A stretch of 22,667 nucleotides of DNA from SG8-41 sp035259205 (GCA_035259205.1 DATFWO010000109.1:1-22667), one strand, 5' to 3'; counted from the first letter of the stretch, positions 1 to 6,995 are shown. Notes: generated by a model not told the origin, from the sequence alone. Made by a program: numbers and translations.

Positions 1-1
1 C

Positions 2-349
2 CCGGGTATCGGGCACCATTTCCACAAGCCCGTGGACCCGCGCGCTCCGCGGCTCTTCGAGATCGCGGCGGAGAACGGATTCGGCGGGCCGTACGTGTCG
101 CTCATGCAGTCGATCTCGAGGCATGCGGCGGCAGGCTCGCCCGAGCCCCAGCCCGTCAACGCGCCCGGCGCGATCGCCGCTGTCGCAAGCGAGCTCGGCG
201 TGCCGTGGCCGATCATGCGCGGTATCGGCGTCATGGCCCGCGCTATCGGGCTCATCGCTCATATCCGCGAGGAAATCGACGACCCAATGACGCGCGAGAT
301 CCAGGCGCGGGTGGGAGAAGAGGCGACGGCCCATCTGCGTCGGCGGTAA
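2..349 (+). CDS. Citrate synthase family / citryl-CoA lyase-like protein, C-terminal part (5' end cut by window)
   Basis: The frame is open from the first bases to a TAA at 347-349, giving about 115 residues of a C-terminus. It begins with a glycine-rich PGIGHHFHK stretch followed by a DPRA motif, the arrangement seen in the citrate synthase superfamily (GxGH...DPRA), where the His belongs to the active site. The rest is helical and ends in a conserved-looking AHIREE...RVGEEA tail. Family members condense or cleave acyl-CoA esters with a 2-oxo acid; the short, divergent citryl-CoA lyase-type members are common in gene clusters of uncharacterised catabolism. The next gene, a Bug solute receptor, starts 9 bp downstream, so co-transcription is plausible. 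The N-terminal catalytic part lies outside the window, so the reaction cannot be decided. Confidence 0.8.
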   Translation, partial: PGIGHHFHKPVDPRAPRLFEIAAENGFGGPYVSLMQSISRHAAAGSPEPQPVNAPGAIAAVASELGVPWPIMRGIGVMARAIGLIAHIREEIDDPMTREIQARVGEEATAHLRRR

Positions 350-358
350 ACTCGGAGC

Positions 359-1348
359 GTGGCCTTTCCCGATCTGCGCCCGAGCTCGAAGGTTTTCCCA
401 GCAGTATTGGTTGCGCTGTCGAGCGTAGCGGCTTATGGCAATGCGTACGCGGCCGAAACCTACCCGGCCAGACCGATACGCATCATCACCGCCGGCGCCG
501 GGGGGGCGAGCGATTTCGCAACGCGTCTCATCGCCCAGGGGCTCGCAGGTAGCCTCGGCCAGCAGGTGGTGGTGGACAATCGAGGCGGAAGCGTAGTCGT
601 TCCCGCCCAGCTCCTCGCGAAGTCGCCGACGGACGGCTACACGCTGCTACTGCACGGCAGCACTCTCTGGCTGACCCCGCTGCTGCAAGCGTCGGTGCCC
701 TACGACCTCGCGCGCGATTTTGCGCCCGTCGCGTTGACCAACACTTCGCCCAACATCCTGGCGGTGCATCCCTCGCTGCCGGCGAGATCGGTGAAGGAGC
801 TGATCGCCCTAGCGAAAGCCAGGCCCGGCGCGCTCAACTATTCCTCGGGCGCGATCGGCGGGTCGTCCTTTCTCGCGCCGGAGCTGTTCAAAACCATGGC
901 AAGAGTGAATATCGCCCGAATCGCCTACAAGACCGACACGCAAGAGCTGACGGACCTCCTGGCAGGCAGCGTGCATCTCACGTTCGGAGCCATGGTGGCG
1001 CTGGTGCCGCACATCGGGACCGGACGATTGCGGGCGCTGGCGGTGACGAGCGCCCGACCTTCCGCGCTCCTGCCGCAAGTACCCACCATCGCAGCCTCCG
1101 GATTACCCGGCTACGAAGCCGTATCCCTGCTCGGCATGTGGGCTCCTGCCGGCACGCCCGTCGCCACCGTCCGGATTCTGAACCAGGAAACTATGCGCGT
1201 TCTGCAACAGGACGAGATCAGGAGAAAATTCGCGAACATCGGCGTCGAAACGGTCGGCGGCTCGCCGGAGCAATTCGCGGCGCGCGTAAAAGACGAGACC
1301 GTCAAGTGGGGCAGGATATTCAGGGATGCCGGCATACGTGCTGAATGA
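359..1348 (+). CDS. Bug/TctC-family tripartite tricarboxylate transporter substrate-binding protein (1)
   Basis: A 329-residue periplasmic solute-binding protein of the Bug (TctC) family, which captures carboxylates or related small molecules. A signal peptide spans residues 1-32 (hydrophobic VLVALSSVAAYG core, cut near AYA-AE). After it comes the family pattern: YPARPIR strand, a glycine-rich loop, the VVVDNRGG strand, the DGYTLLLHG segment, LPYD-like YDLARDFAPV, and the GRLRALAVTS strand. Length is normal for the family. The start is GTG at 359; GGAG lies just before it, unusually close, and there is no better in-frame start. The stop overlaps the ATG of a possible longer form of the next gene (ATGA at 1345). 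No TctA/TctB genes are nearby, as for most Bug proteins. It is clearly related to the receptor at 1829, including the shared TLWL/ALWL segment and the VGGSP region near the C-terminus. Confidence 0.93.
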   Translation: MAFPDLRPSSKVFPAVLVALSSVAAYGNAYAAETYPARPIRIITAGAGGASDFATRLIAQGLAGSLGQQVVVDNRGGSVVVPAQLLAKSPTDGYTLLLHGSTLWLTPLLQASVPYDLARDFAPVALTNTSPNILAVHPSLPARSVKELIALAKARPGALNYSSGAIGGSSFLAPELFKTMARVNIARIAYKTDTQELTDLLAGSVHLTFGAMVALVPHIGTGRLRALAVTSARPSALLPQVPTIAASGLPGYEAVSLLGMWAPAGTPVATVRILNQETMRVLQQDEIRRKFANIGVETVGGSPEQFAARVKDETVKWGRIFRDAGIRAE

Positions 1349-1380
1349 CGTTTTTCAATCGCTACACACGAAAGGCGCAA

Positions 1381-1821
1381 ATGAAGAGGAAGTCGGACGG
1401 CAAGGCGGAAGCGGAGAAGAAGAAGTATTTCGAGGAAGTCCTGAAGATCCGCGGCTTCCGCTTCGGCCTGCACCAGATCCATGCGGAGGCGGACTGGGAG
1501 TTCATCAAGCGATTTGAGGAATGGGTCAAGTACGTCTATCTGAGCGACCGGCATCTCGACCGTCGCGTGAAGGAGCTCGTGATCACCGGTGTGCTCTGCG
1601 CCCTGCGCAGCCCGCCTCCGCACATCAAGACGCACATCAACAAGGCCGTTGAAGCCGGCGCCACCCGCGAAGAAGCGATCGAGGTGGTCGAGCTCGCCGG
1701 TCACTGGGGCGGCACGGTCGCGCAGGCGAACGGGCTCGAAGCGTGGCGCCTGCAGTTCGCCCCGGAGCTGCCGGGCATATTCGAGCCGCTGGCCAGGAAG
1801 AAGTCGGGTCGGAGAAAGTAA
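1381..1821 (+). CDS. Carboxymuconolactone decarboxylase (CMD/AhpD-like) family protein
   Basis: A small cytoplasmic helical protein (146 residues from ATG 1381). The core VKELVITGVLCALRSPPPHIKTHI followed by INKAVEAGATREEAIEVVELAG matches the CMD domain, where a helix carrying active residues is followed by H...A...GAT-x-EE. The peroxidase-type CxxC of AhpD is absent: the equivalent positions read PPHI, with one isolated Cys just upstream, so thiol peroxidase activity is not expected. Start choice: ATG 1381 has AAAGG at 1371-1375 at good spacing; an in-frame ATG at 1345 would add 12 residues and overlap the preceding stop. The gene lies between two Bug receptors and ends 7 bp before the second, suggesting a small operon in which the enzyme acts on an imported ring-cleavage product or lactone; that substrate is a guess. 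Confidence 0.85.
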   Translation: MKRKSDGKAEAEKKKYFEEVLKIRGFRFGLHQIHAEADWEFIKRFEEWVKYVYLSDRHLDRRVKELVITGVLCALRSPPPHIKTHINKAVEAGATREEAIEVVELAGHWGGTVAQANGLEAWRLQFAPELPGIFEPLARKKSGRRK

Positions 1822-1828
1822 CAGCGTC

Positions 1829-2779
1829 ATGCCTGTGCGGCGCGCCCTTTGGGGATGGTGTCTTGCCGCCGCCGTGTCCGGCGCCGGCGCCCAACCGAAT
1901 TATCCCAGCAAGCCGGTGCGGATCGTGACCTACCCGGCCGGTGGCGGCACCGACTTCTCCGCGCGGCTGATCGCGCAGGGTCTCTCCGGCGCACTCGGCC
2001 AGCAGTTCATCGTGGACAACCGGCCAGGCGGTGTCATACAGGGTGAAATACTGGCGAAGGCTCAGCCGGACGGCTATACGCTGCTCCTGAACGGCGCCGC
2101 GCTATGGCTCGCGCCGTTAATGCAGAACGTTTCCTACGACCCGCGCAGTTTTTCGCCGGTTACGCTCGCCACGATCTCGCCCAACGTGCTCGTCGTGCAT
2201 CCGTCCGTGGCAGCGGCGAGCGTCAAGGAGCTGATCGCGATCGCCAAGGCGCGGCCCGGCGGACTGAACTACGCCTCCGGTCCTGCGGGCGTTCCCAATC
2301 ATCTCGCGGCGGAGCTGTTCAAATCGATGGCCGGAGTGGATATCGTGCGCATCGGCTACAAGGGTGGCGGCCCGGCGCTGAACGATCTCATCGCGGGCCA
2401 GGTGCAGGTGCTGTTTGCCTCGGCGGGCACGGTGATGCCGCACGTCAGGTCGGGCAGGTTGCGTGCGCTCGGGGTGACCAGCGCTCTGCCCTCCGCCCTC
2501 GTCCCCGATGTGCCAAGCATCGCGGCATCCGGCCTGCCGGGCTACGAGATCGTCTCGGCCGACGCGATATTCGCCCCGGAAAAGACGCCCGCCCCCGTCA
2601 TCAACCGGCTCAACACGGAGATATCGCGCGTTCTCGCCCGCCAGGACATCAGGGAAAAGTTCTTCAATGCGGGCGTGGAAACGGTCGGCGGCTCGCCGGG
2701 CGAACTTGCAGCGCGGGTGAAATCGGAAATGTCCCGCCTCGGCAAGCTCATCAAGGAAGCCAACATTCGCGCCGAATAG
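1829..2779 (+). CDS. Bug/TctC-family tripartite tricarboxylate transporter substrate-binding protein (2)
   Basis: A 316-residue periplasmic Bug receptor. ATG 1829 opens a short signal peptide (MPVRR, then a GWCLAAAVSGAGA core, cut before QPNYPSKPVRIV). The usual signatures follow: a PAGGGTDFSARL glycine loop, VDNRPGG, DGYTLLLNG, YDPRSFSPV, KPGGLNY-like ARPGGLNYASG, LFKSMAG, YKGGGPALNDLIAGQVQ and SGRLRALGVTS. Compared with the receptor at 359 it is the closest relative in the window, including nearly identical C-terminal segments around VETVGGSP, so the two look like tandem duplicates that have kept the CMD-like gene between them. GGAG at 1811-1814 is a distant ribosome site. A four-unit heptad repeat begins 9 bp after the stop. 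Confidence 0.94.
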   Translation: MPVRRALWGWCLAAAVSGAGAQPNYPSKPVRIVTYPAGGGTDFSARLIAQGLSGALGQQFIVDNRPGGVIQGEILAKAQPDGYTLLLNGAALWLAPLMQNVSYDPRSFSPVTLATISPNVLVVHPSVAAASVKELIAIAKARPGGLNYASGPAGVPNHLAAELFKSMAGVDIVRIGYKGGGPALNDLIAGQVQVLFASAGTVMPHVRSGRLRALGVTSALPSALVPDVPSIAASGLPGYEIVSADAIFAPEKTPAPVINRLNTEISRVLARQDIREKFFNAGVETVGGSPGELAARVKSEMSRLGKLIKEANIRAE

Positions 2780-2787
2780 CTAGACGG

Positions 2788-2815
2788 GTGACGAGCGACG
2801 ACTGATGACCGATGA
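2788..2815. repeat. Heptad repeat locus A: four 7-nt units, consensus NYGAYGA
   Basis: Four back-to-back heptads start at 2788: GTGACGA, then GCGACGA, then CTGATGA and CCGATGA. All fit NYGAYGA exactly. A partial opposite arm is visible on the minus strand at about 2922-2934 (GTGACGA followed by CTGAAGC), where it supplies the last codons and stop of the aldolase. The block sits between convergent genes. The same consensus reappears 19 kb away at 21705. Confidence 0.7.
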
Positions 2816-2816
2816 A

Positions 2817-2842
2817 TGGCCCCGGTCTGCGGTCCGGGGCCA
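2817..2842. terminator. GC-rich hairpin between convergent genes, possible terminator
   Basis: A perfect 9-bp inverted repeat, TGGCCCCGG (2817-2825) and CCGGGGCCA (2834-2842), encloses an 8-nt loop. It sits between the convergent receptor and aldolase genes, the right place for a two-way stop of transcription, but there is no T-run on either side, so it is not a classic intrinsic terminator. Confidence 0.4.
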
Positions 2843-2921
2843 CTGCGAGCCTATCGCCTATGCAGGATACCCGCCGTACCGCCTATCGCGATAGTCGCCA
2901 GCCATCAGTAGCAAAGCGGCT

Positions 2922-3695
2922 TCAGTCGTCACTCCTTTTTCCTTCCAGCGCGCGGCGCAGCTCCGTCGTCACGCGCGTCGCCTCCGCCATGATGAACGCG
3001 ATCTCGCTGTTGGTGGTGAGAAAGCGCGCGCCCTTGCGGATGTACTCCATCTGGCGCGGGATATTGCGATCGCCGCCCATGCCGGGAATCTTGCCGTTGG
3101 CCGCGGCCACGGAGATGACGTGGTCGATGACTTTGGCGCCTTCCGGATCGCCGAACGCGCCGGGCTTGCCCATCGCGGTCAGGAGATCGTTGGCGCCGAT
3201 GTGGATCACGTCTACGCCGTCCACTTTCGCGATCTCCTCGACGTTCCGCACGCCCTCCGGCGTCTCTATCATGCACACCACCAGTGTAGCGTCATTCAGC
3301 TCGGGTACCGTCTGGCTCACCGGCACGGGACGGAAGTCGTACATCGAGTAGCCGCCCGCTGCGGAGCGCTTCCCTATCGGCGGAAATTTGGCGCGGGCGA
3401 CTCCGCGGCGCGCCTCGGCGGCAGTGTTGACGTCGGGATACACGATGCCCATTACGCCGTTGTCCAGCAGTACCTGGACGTCCTGGTCGTCGACGCTGCG
3501 GACTCGAGCGATCGGTGTAATACCGCAACCGAGCGCGGTTTGCGCGATATGCGTGACCGTCTCCAGGTCGAAGATCGCGTGCTGACCATCTATGAAAACG
3601 AAGTCATGACCGCTCGACTTCGCGATGCGCGCTATTTCACCCGAGCGTGCGAGCCGCACGTTCATGCCGAGCGCCACCTTCCCCGCCTTCATCAT
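2922..3695 (-). CDS. HpcH/HpaI-family class II aldolase, probably with a frameshifted N-terminus
   Basis: From ATG at 3695 this gives 257 residues of a (beta/alpha)8 aldolase that cleaves or forms 2-oxo-3-hydroxy acids with a divalent metal. Visible elements: the DGQH segment with the catalytic His (H39), the substrate-binding Arg (R64, in ARVRS), the MIETPEG strand carrying the metal Glu, and IGANDLLTAMG carrying the metal Asp. The family usually has DxEH; here Glu is Gln. Homologues normally begin a few residues before an NPLKxxxKxG segment. That segment is encoded just upstream of ATG 3695 in the same frame, but without a usable start codon. A strong GGAGGAG and an ATG (3730-3728) lie there in another frame that stops after nine codons. 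One missing base would restore a normal start. The last codons overlap repeat locus A's partner arm. Confidence 0.85.
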   Translation of the reverse strand: MMKAGKVALGMNVRLARSGEIARIAKSSGHDFVFIDGQHAIFDLETVTHIAQTALGCGITPIARVRSVDDQDVQVLLDNGVMGIVYPDVNTAAEARRGVARAKFPPIGKRSAAGGYSMYDFRPVPVSQTVPELNDATLVVCMIETPEGVRNVEEIAKVDGVDVIHIGANDLLTAMGKPGAFGDPEGAKVIDHVISVAAANGKIPGMGGDRNIPRQMEYIRKGARFLTTNSEIAFIMAEATRVTTELRRALEGKRSDD

Positions 3696-3776
3696 TTCCT
3701 TCAGGGGATTGGTAAGAATCGGATTGGCATCTGCTCCTCCACTATTTGGATGCCGTGCCCCCCAGCATCGTCGCAG

Positions 3777-3849
3777 GGTACGAGTGTCGGGTGTCGGGTG
3801 TCGAGTGCCCCCTCGTTGTCCTCGACCCTCCACACTTCACCCTCTACAC
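3777..3849. repeat. Heptad repeat locus B: inverted arms in a divergent intergenic region
   Basis: The left arm (3777-3811) runs in 7-nt steps: GGTACGA, GTGTCGG twice, GTGTCGA and GTGCCCC. The right arm (3822-3849) read on the minus strand gives GTGTAGA, GGGTGAA, GTGTGGA and GGGTCGA, the same loose heptad (about GKGTNGA). The arms enclose only about 10 nt. The element fills the space between the divergent aldolase and MFS genes and ends 7 bp before the MFS start codon. Confidence 0.75.
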
Positions 3850-3856
3850 TCCGTGA

Positions 3857-5005
3857 GTGGCAATCCGTCTCACTCTCGCGCTCGGTTTCTTCCTGTTCAC
3901 GGGCCTGAACGCGGCCCGCATCGTGCTCACGCTCTACGCGCTGGAGCTCGGCGCTCCGCCATCGGTCGTCGGTGTCCTCGGCTTCCTGTTCTACCTCTTC
4001 GCCCTGCTCCTGTCCTGGCCGGTCGGCGCGCTGGCCGACCGGGCCGGCGCGTACCGCCTGCTCGTTTTTGCGGCCGCCTGCAACACCGCCGCGCTGGTGC
4101 TGCCCTTCTTCGTGCGTACGCTTCCCGCGTTCTACCTCGCCGCGGCGTTGAGCGGGCTCGCCCTCGCCTTCTTTCACGTCACGCTGCAGAACACGATCGG
4201 ACTGCTCAGCACGCCGGCCGAGCGGCCGCGCAATTTCAGCAACTTCAGCATGATGGGAGCGGTCACGAACTTTGTCGGCCCGCTCTTCGCGGGTTTCTCC
4301 ATCGATCACGCCGGGCACGCCACCGCCTGCCTCTACGGCGCGTCCCTCTCGCTGGTAGCGCTGGCGCTCGTCATGGCGTGGGGCCGCCGGCTGCTGCCGC
4401 CCGGCGATCCTGGCGCGAAGCACGGCATCGGCTCGATGAACGCCCTCGCCGACCGCGAAGTGGCGCGCATGCTCGCCACCAGCAGCCTCGTGCAGCTCGG
4501 CACGGATCTCTTCCAGTTCTACCTCCCGATCTACGGGCATTCGATCGGTCTGTCGGCCTCGGCCATCGGCACAGTGCTCTCCGCATTCGCCGTCGCTTCC
4601 TTCATCGTCCGGATGTTCCTGGCGCGCCTCGTAGAGGCAGTGCGGGGCGAGAAGCTGCTCGCATGGTCGTTCTACCTGGGCACGATCGGCTTCGTGCTCG
4701 TGCCGTTCTGCAACAATGCATACACGCTCGGGGCCACAGCGTTCTTCTTTGGCCTTGGCATGGGGGTTGCCATGCCGCTCACCGTGATACTCATGTACGA
4801 GCGCACCGTCGCGGGGCGTGCGGGGCAGACGCTGGGCATGCGGCTGACGGTCAACAACTTCATGCGCGCGATCGGGCCGCTGGTGTTCGGCGCGGTGGGA
4901 TCGGCATTCGGGTTGCCGCCCGTTTTCTGGATCAATGGCGCTATGATGATGATCGGCGGGCTCATGTCGCGCACCCCGCGCAAAGGCGCCCGCGCTGACG
5001 TTTGA
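3857..5005 (+). CDS. Major facilitator superfamily (MFS) transporter
   Basis: A 382-residue inner-membrane protein with about eleven or twelve hydrophobic segments in two halves. The loop after the second segment reads VGALADRAGAYR, the MFS motif A (GxLaDrxGxrr). Other long hydrophobic stretches include LGFLFYLFALLLSW, AFYLAAALSGLALAFF, VASFIVRMFLARLV and LGATAFFFGLGMGVAM. A charged central loop (about residues 170-205) separates the halves. The start is GTG 3857; no clear ribosome site is visible because repeat locus B lies directly upstream. The cargo cannot be told from sequence; drug or metabolite export is typical for this single-domain type. The gene is 7 bp from the next one and probably forms an operon with the nuclease-like and GFA genes downstream. 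Confidence 0.9.
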   Translation: MAIRLTLALGFFLFTGLNAARIVLTLYALELGAPPSVVGVLGFLFYLFALLLSWPVGALADRAGAYRLLVFAAACNTAALVLPFFVRTLPAFYLAAALSGLALAFFHVTLQNTIGLLSTPAERPRNFSNFSMMGAVTNFVGPLFAGFSIDHAGHATACLYGASLSLVALALVMAWGRRLLPPGDPGAKHGIGSMNALADREVARMLATSSLVQLGTDLFQFYLPIYGHSIGLSASAIGTVLSAFAVASFIVRMFLARLVEAVRGEKLLAWSFYLGTIGFVLVPFCNNAYTLGATAFFFGLGMGVAMPLTVILMYERTVAGRAGQTLGMRLTVNNFMRAIGPLVFGAVGSAFGLPPVFWINGAMMMIGGLMSRTPRKGARADV

Positions 5006-5012
5006 GGACGAT

Positions 5013-5513
5013 ATGCATCGACTCCCCGTATTAGTGATCCTGTCCGGTCTTGCGTTCCTGCCGTGCGTAGCCGCGTGCACCGCGGCCGAGCCGGAGCCCG
5101 TCCGCATCCAGAGCGTGGAAGTGCGCGTTTCCCCGGTGGGGCCTGTCGTGCTGCTCAAGGTCCGCAACCGGGCGATCCCGGTCTTCGTGGATGCCATCGT
5201 CGCGGAATCGATACAGGGGGCCCTTACCGGCGTAAAGACGCCGCGCCCGCTGACGCACGACCTGATGCACACCATCCTCGAGGCGTACGAAGGCAAGGTG
5301 ACGCAAGTCGTCGTCACGCTCAAGGAGCGGACCTACTATGGCGCTCTCACCGTGGTCGTGGGCAAGACCACCAAGGTCTTCGACAGCCGCTCCTCCGACG
5401 CTATTGCACTGGCGATACACTTCAACGCGCCGATCCTGGTTCCCCAGGAACTGCTGGATACCTCGGGAATCGACCTGGACGAACCGGGAATGAAGCCGGA
5501 GACCAGAACCTAA
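5013..5513 (+). CDS. Bifunctional nuclease (BFN, DUF151) domain protein with lipoprotein-type signal
   Basis: A 166-residue protein. Residues 1-22 look like a lipoprotein signal: a hydrophobic LPVLVILSGLAFLP core and the lipobox VAAC ending at Cys22. The mature part is a DUF151 domain: EVRVSPVGPVVLLKVRNRAIPVFVDAIVAESI, then the HDLMHTILEAYEG helix, the RTYYGALTVV strand, and the signature DSRSSDAIALAIHFNAPILVPQELLD (family form SRPSDAIALA). DUF151 members were named from plant and thermophile proteins with DNase/RNase activity; bacterial function is largely unproven. The predicted export is notable because most members are cytoplasmic. GAGGA at 5004-5008 sets the start at ATG 5013; the gap to the MFS gene is 7 bp. 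Confidence 0.88.
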   Translation: MHRLPVLVILSGLAFLPCVAACTAAEPEPVRIQSVEVRVSPVGPVVLLKVRNRAIPVFVDAIVAESIQGALTGVKTPRPLTHDLMHTILEAYEGKVTQVVVTLKERTYYGALTVVVGKTTKVFDSRSSDAIALAIHFNAPILVPQELLDTSGIDLDEPGMKPETRT

Positions 5514-5523
5514 CGAGCGAACA

Positions 5524-5898
5524 ATGATCACGCACACCGGCGGCTGTCACTGCGGGCGGGTACGCTTCGAGATCAGTGCTGCCGCCAACATCACCGTATC
5601 CGAGTGCAACTGCTCGATCTGCAGCCGGGTCGGGTTCCTGCATCTCATCGTGGCCGGCGACCGCTTCAAACTGGTGAGCGGCCGCGAAGTCCTCACCACC
5701 TATACATTCAATACCGGCACCGCCAAGCACCTGTTCTGTTCGATCTGCGGCGTAAAATCGTTCTACGTTCCGCGCTCCCACCCCGACGGCTACAGCGTCA
5801 ACGCCCGCTGCCTCGATCCCGGCACGGTCGAGAGCATGACGATCAAGCTCTTCGACGGCAAGAACTGGGAGCAGGCGAGAGCAGGCATGAAGGACTAA
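5524..5898 (+). CDS. GFA/CENP-V family zinc protein
   Basis: A 124-residue cytoplasmic protein with the two zinc sites of the GFA (glutathione-dependent formaldehyde-activating) fold: GGCHCGRVRF (C8, C10), CNCSIC (C28, C30, C33) and FCSICG (C72, C75). All the expected cysteines are present and the length is normal. The founding member speeds the spontaneous joining of formaldehyde and glutathione, although most GFA-domain proteins have no proven activity. The gene lies 10 bp after the DUF151 gene. Repeat locus C begins immediately after its stop codon at 5896-5898. Confidence 0.92.
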   Translation: MITHTGGCHCGRVRFEISAAANITVSECNCSICSRVGFLHLIVAGDRFKLVSGREVLTTYTFNTGTAKHLFCSICGVKSFYVPRSHPDGYSVNARCLDPGTVESMTIKLFDGKNWEQARAGMKD

Positions 5899-5899
5899 C

Positions 5900-5996
5900 G
5901 TGGAATGTGGAATGTGGAAACGTGGAAGAAGAGTCGGCGTGAAGTTCCTTGAATACCTGCGAAGCATCCGCTTCCACATTCCACGTTCCACATTCC
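5900..5996. repeat. Heptad repeat locus C: GTGGAAT-type inverted arms inside a signal-peptide coding region
   Basis: The left arm (5900-5928) has heptads GTGGAAT twice, then GTGGAAA, a one-base slip, and GTGGAAG. The right arm (5972-5996) has TTCCACA, TTCCACG, TTCCACA and a final TTCC, the exact complement of the same unit. Between them are about 43 nt. The arms can fold into a long hairpin in RNA. The right arm is translated as part of the next protein's signal peptide (residues FHIPRSTF). Confidence 0.82.
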
Positions 5997-6934
5997 TCAT
6001 TTGCTGCTGCGCGCTGTCGACAGCCACAAGCGCGCAGCAGTACCCGTCGCGTCCGGTGCGCATCGTCATTCCCGCGGGCGCGGGCGGCATCACGGACATC
6101 CTCGGCCGGATCCTGGCGCAGAAGCTGAGCGAGAGCATGGGCCAGCAGGTCGTGATCGACAACCGGCCGGGCGCCAGCGGCATCGTCGGCTCGCAAATCG
6201 TCGCCAAGGCGGTTCCGGATGGATATACGCTGTTGATGGTCTTTCCTTCCCATCCGGTGAACCCCAGCCTCTTTCGCGATATTCCCTACGACACCGTCAC
6301 GGCGTTCGCGCCCGTCACCATGGTGAGCGAAGTCTGGCCGGTGCTCATCGTGAGCAGCCAGTCTCCCGCGAAGTCCGTGCAGGAACTGATCGTCCTGGCG
6401 AAAGAGAAGCCCGGACAGCTCAACCATGGTGGAGTCGGCAGCGGAAGCATGGGACAACTCGGGGCTGAGCTTTTCCGCTCGATGGCCGGCATCCGTATCC
6501 AGCAGGTGATCTACAAGGGCGCGCCGCAGGTATTGACCGCCCTCCTGTCCGGCGAAATCCATTTCTATCTGATCGGATCCGCGGGCACAGTGGTTCCCCA
6601 TGCCAAGGCGGGCCGGGTGCGAGCACTCGGTGTCGGCGGAACACAGCGGATCGCCGTGCTGCCGGATGTGCCGCCGATCGCAGATACCCTGCCAGGCTAC
6701 GAGGCGCGCGGATGGAACGGCATTCTCGGTCCCGCCGGGACGCCCAGGCCGGTAGTCGAGCGGCTGCACCAGGAGATCGTGAAAGTCGTCCGCTCGCCGG
6801 AGTTCAACCAACTCCTGACGGCCGAGGGAGCCCGTGCCGTCGGTAACACGCCTTCGGAGTTCGGCGCCATCATCCAGTCGGATATGCGCAAATGGGCCCA
6901 GCTCATAAAGGAAACCGGCATCCGTGCCGAATAG
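5912..6934 (+). CDS. Bug/TctC-family tripartite tricarboxylate transporter substrate-binding protein (3)
   Basis: A periplasmic Bug receptor of about 340 residues from ATG 5912. The mature part starts near QQYPSRPVRIVIPAG and shows the usual pattern: GGITDILGRIL glycine loop, VIDNRPGASG, DGYTLLMVFPSHPVNP, YDTVTAFAPV, KPGQLNHGGVGSGS, LFRSMAG, YKGAPQVLTALLSGEIHFY and AGRVRALGV. The start is uncertain: GTG 5900, ATG 5912 and GTG 5939 are all in frame. GTG 5939 has a purine-rich stretch (5924-5933) at suitable spacing and would give a compact signal peptide. All choices place repeat locus C in the 5' end, and its right arm codes for the region just before the hydrophobic FLICCCALSTA core. It is not a near copy of the other receptors here. 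Confidence 0.92.
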   Translation: MWKRGRRVGVKFLEYLRSIRFHIPRSTFLICCCALSTATSAQQYPSRPVRIVIPAGAGGITDILGRILAQKLSESMGQQVVIDNRPGASGIVGSQIVAKAVPDGYTLLMVFPSHPVNPSLFRDIPYDTVTAFAPVTMVSEVWPVLIVSSQSPAKSVQELIVLAKEKPGQLNHGGVGSGSMGQLGAELFRSMAGIRIQQVIYKGAPQVLTALLSGEIHFYLIGSAGTVVPHAKAGRVRALGVGGTQRIAVLPDVPPIADTLPGYEARGWNGILGPAGTPRPVVERLHQEIVKVVRSPEFNQLLTAEGARAVGNTPSEFGAIIQSDMRKWAQLIKETGIRAE

Positions 6935-6995
6935 CGCGATGTCGAGGCAGCGTGAGACATCTTTCCTCGCCTCATCCGACCGGGACGAACCGGCG

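Noticed and set aside
3701..5323. A 540-codon minus-strand frame opposite the MFS and DUF151 genes
   Set aside because: Glu/Arg/Gly-rich with no domain, and the plus-strand frames are clear families. Its tail is only of interest as the short frame before the aldolase.
6940..6980. TGTCGA at 6940-6945 as an ECF42 autoregulation promoter
   Set aside because: The nearest CGAC is 31 nt away (6977), far from the 17-nt spacing, so it does not form a promoter. The small dyad GATGTC-N12-GACATC (6938-6961) there is short and may be chance.
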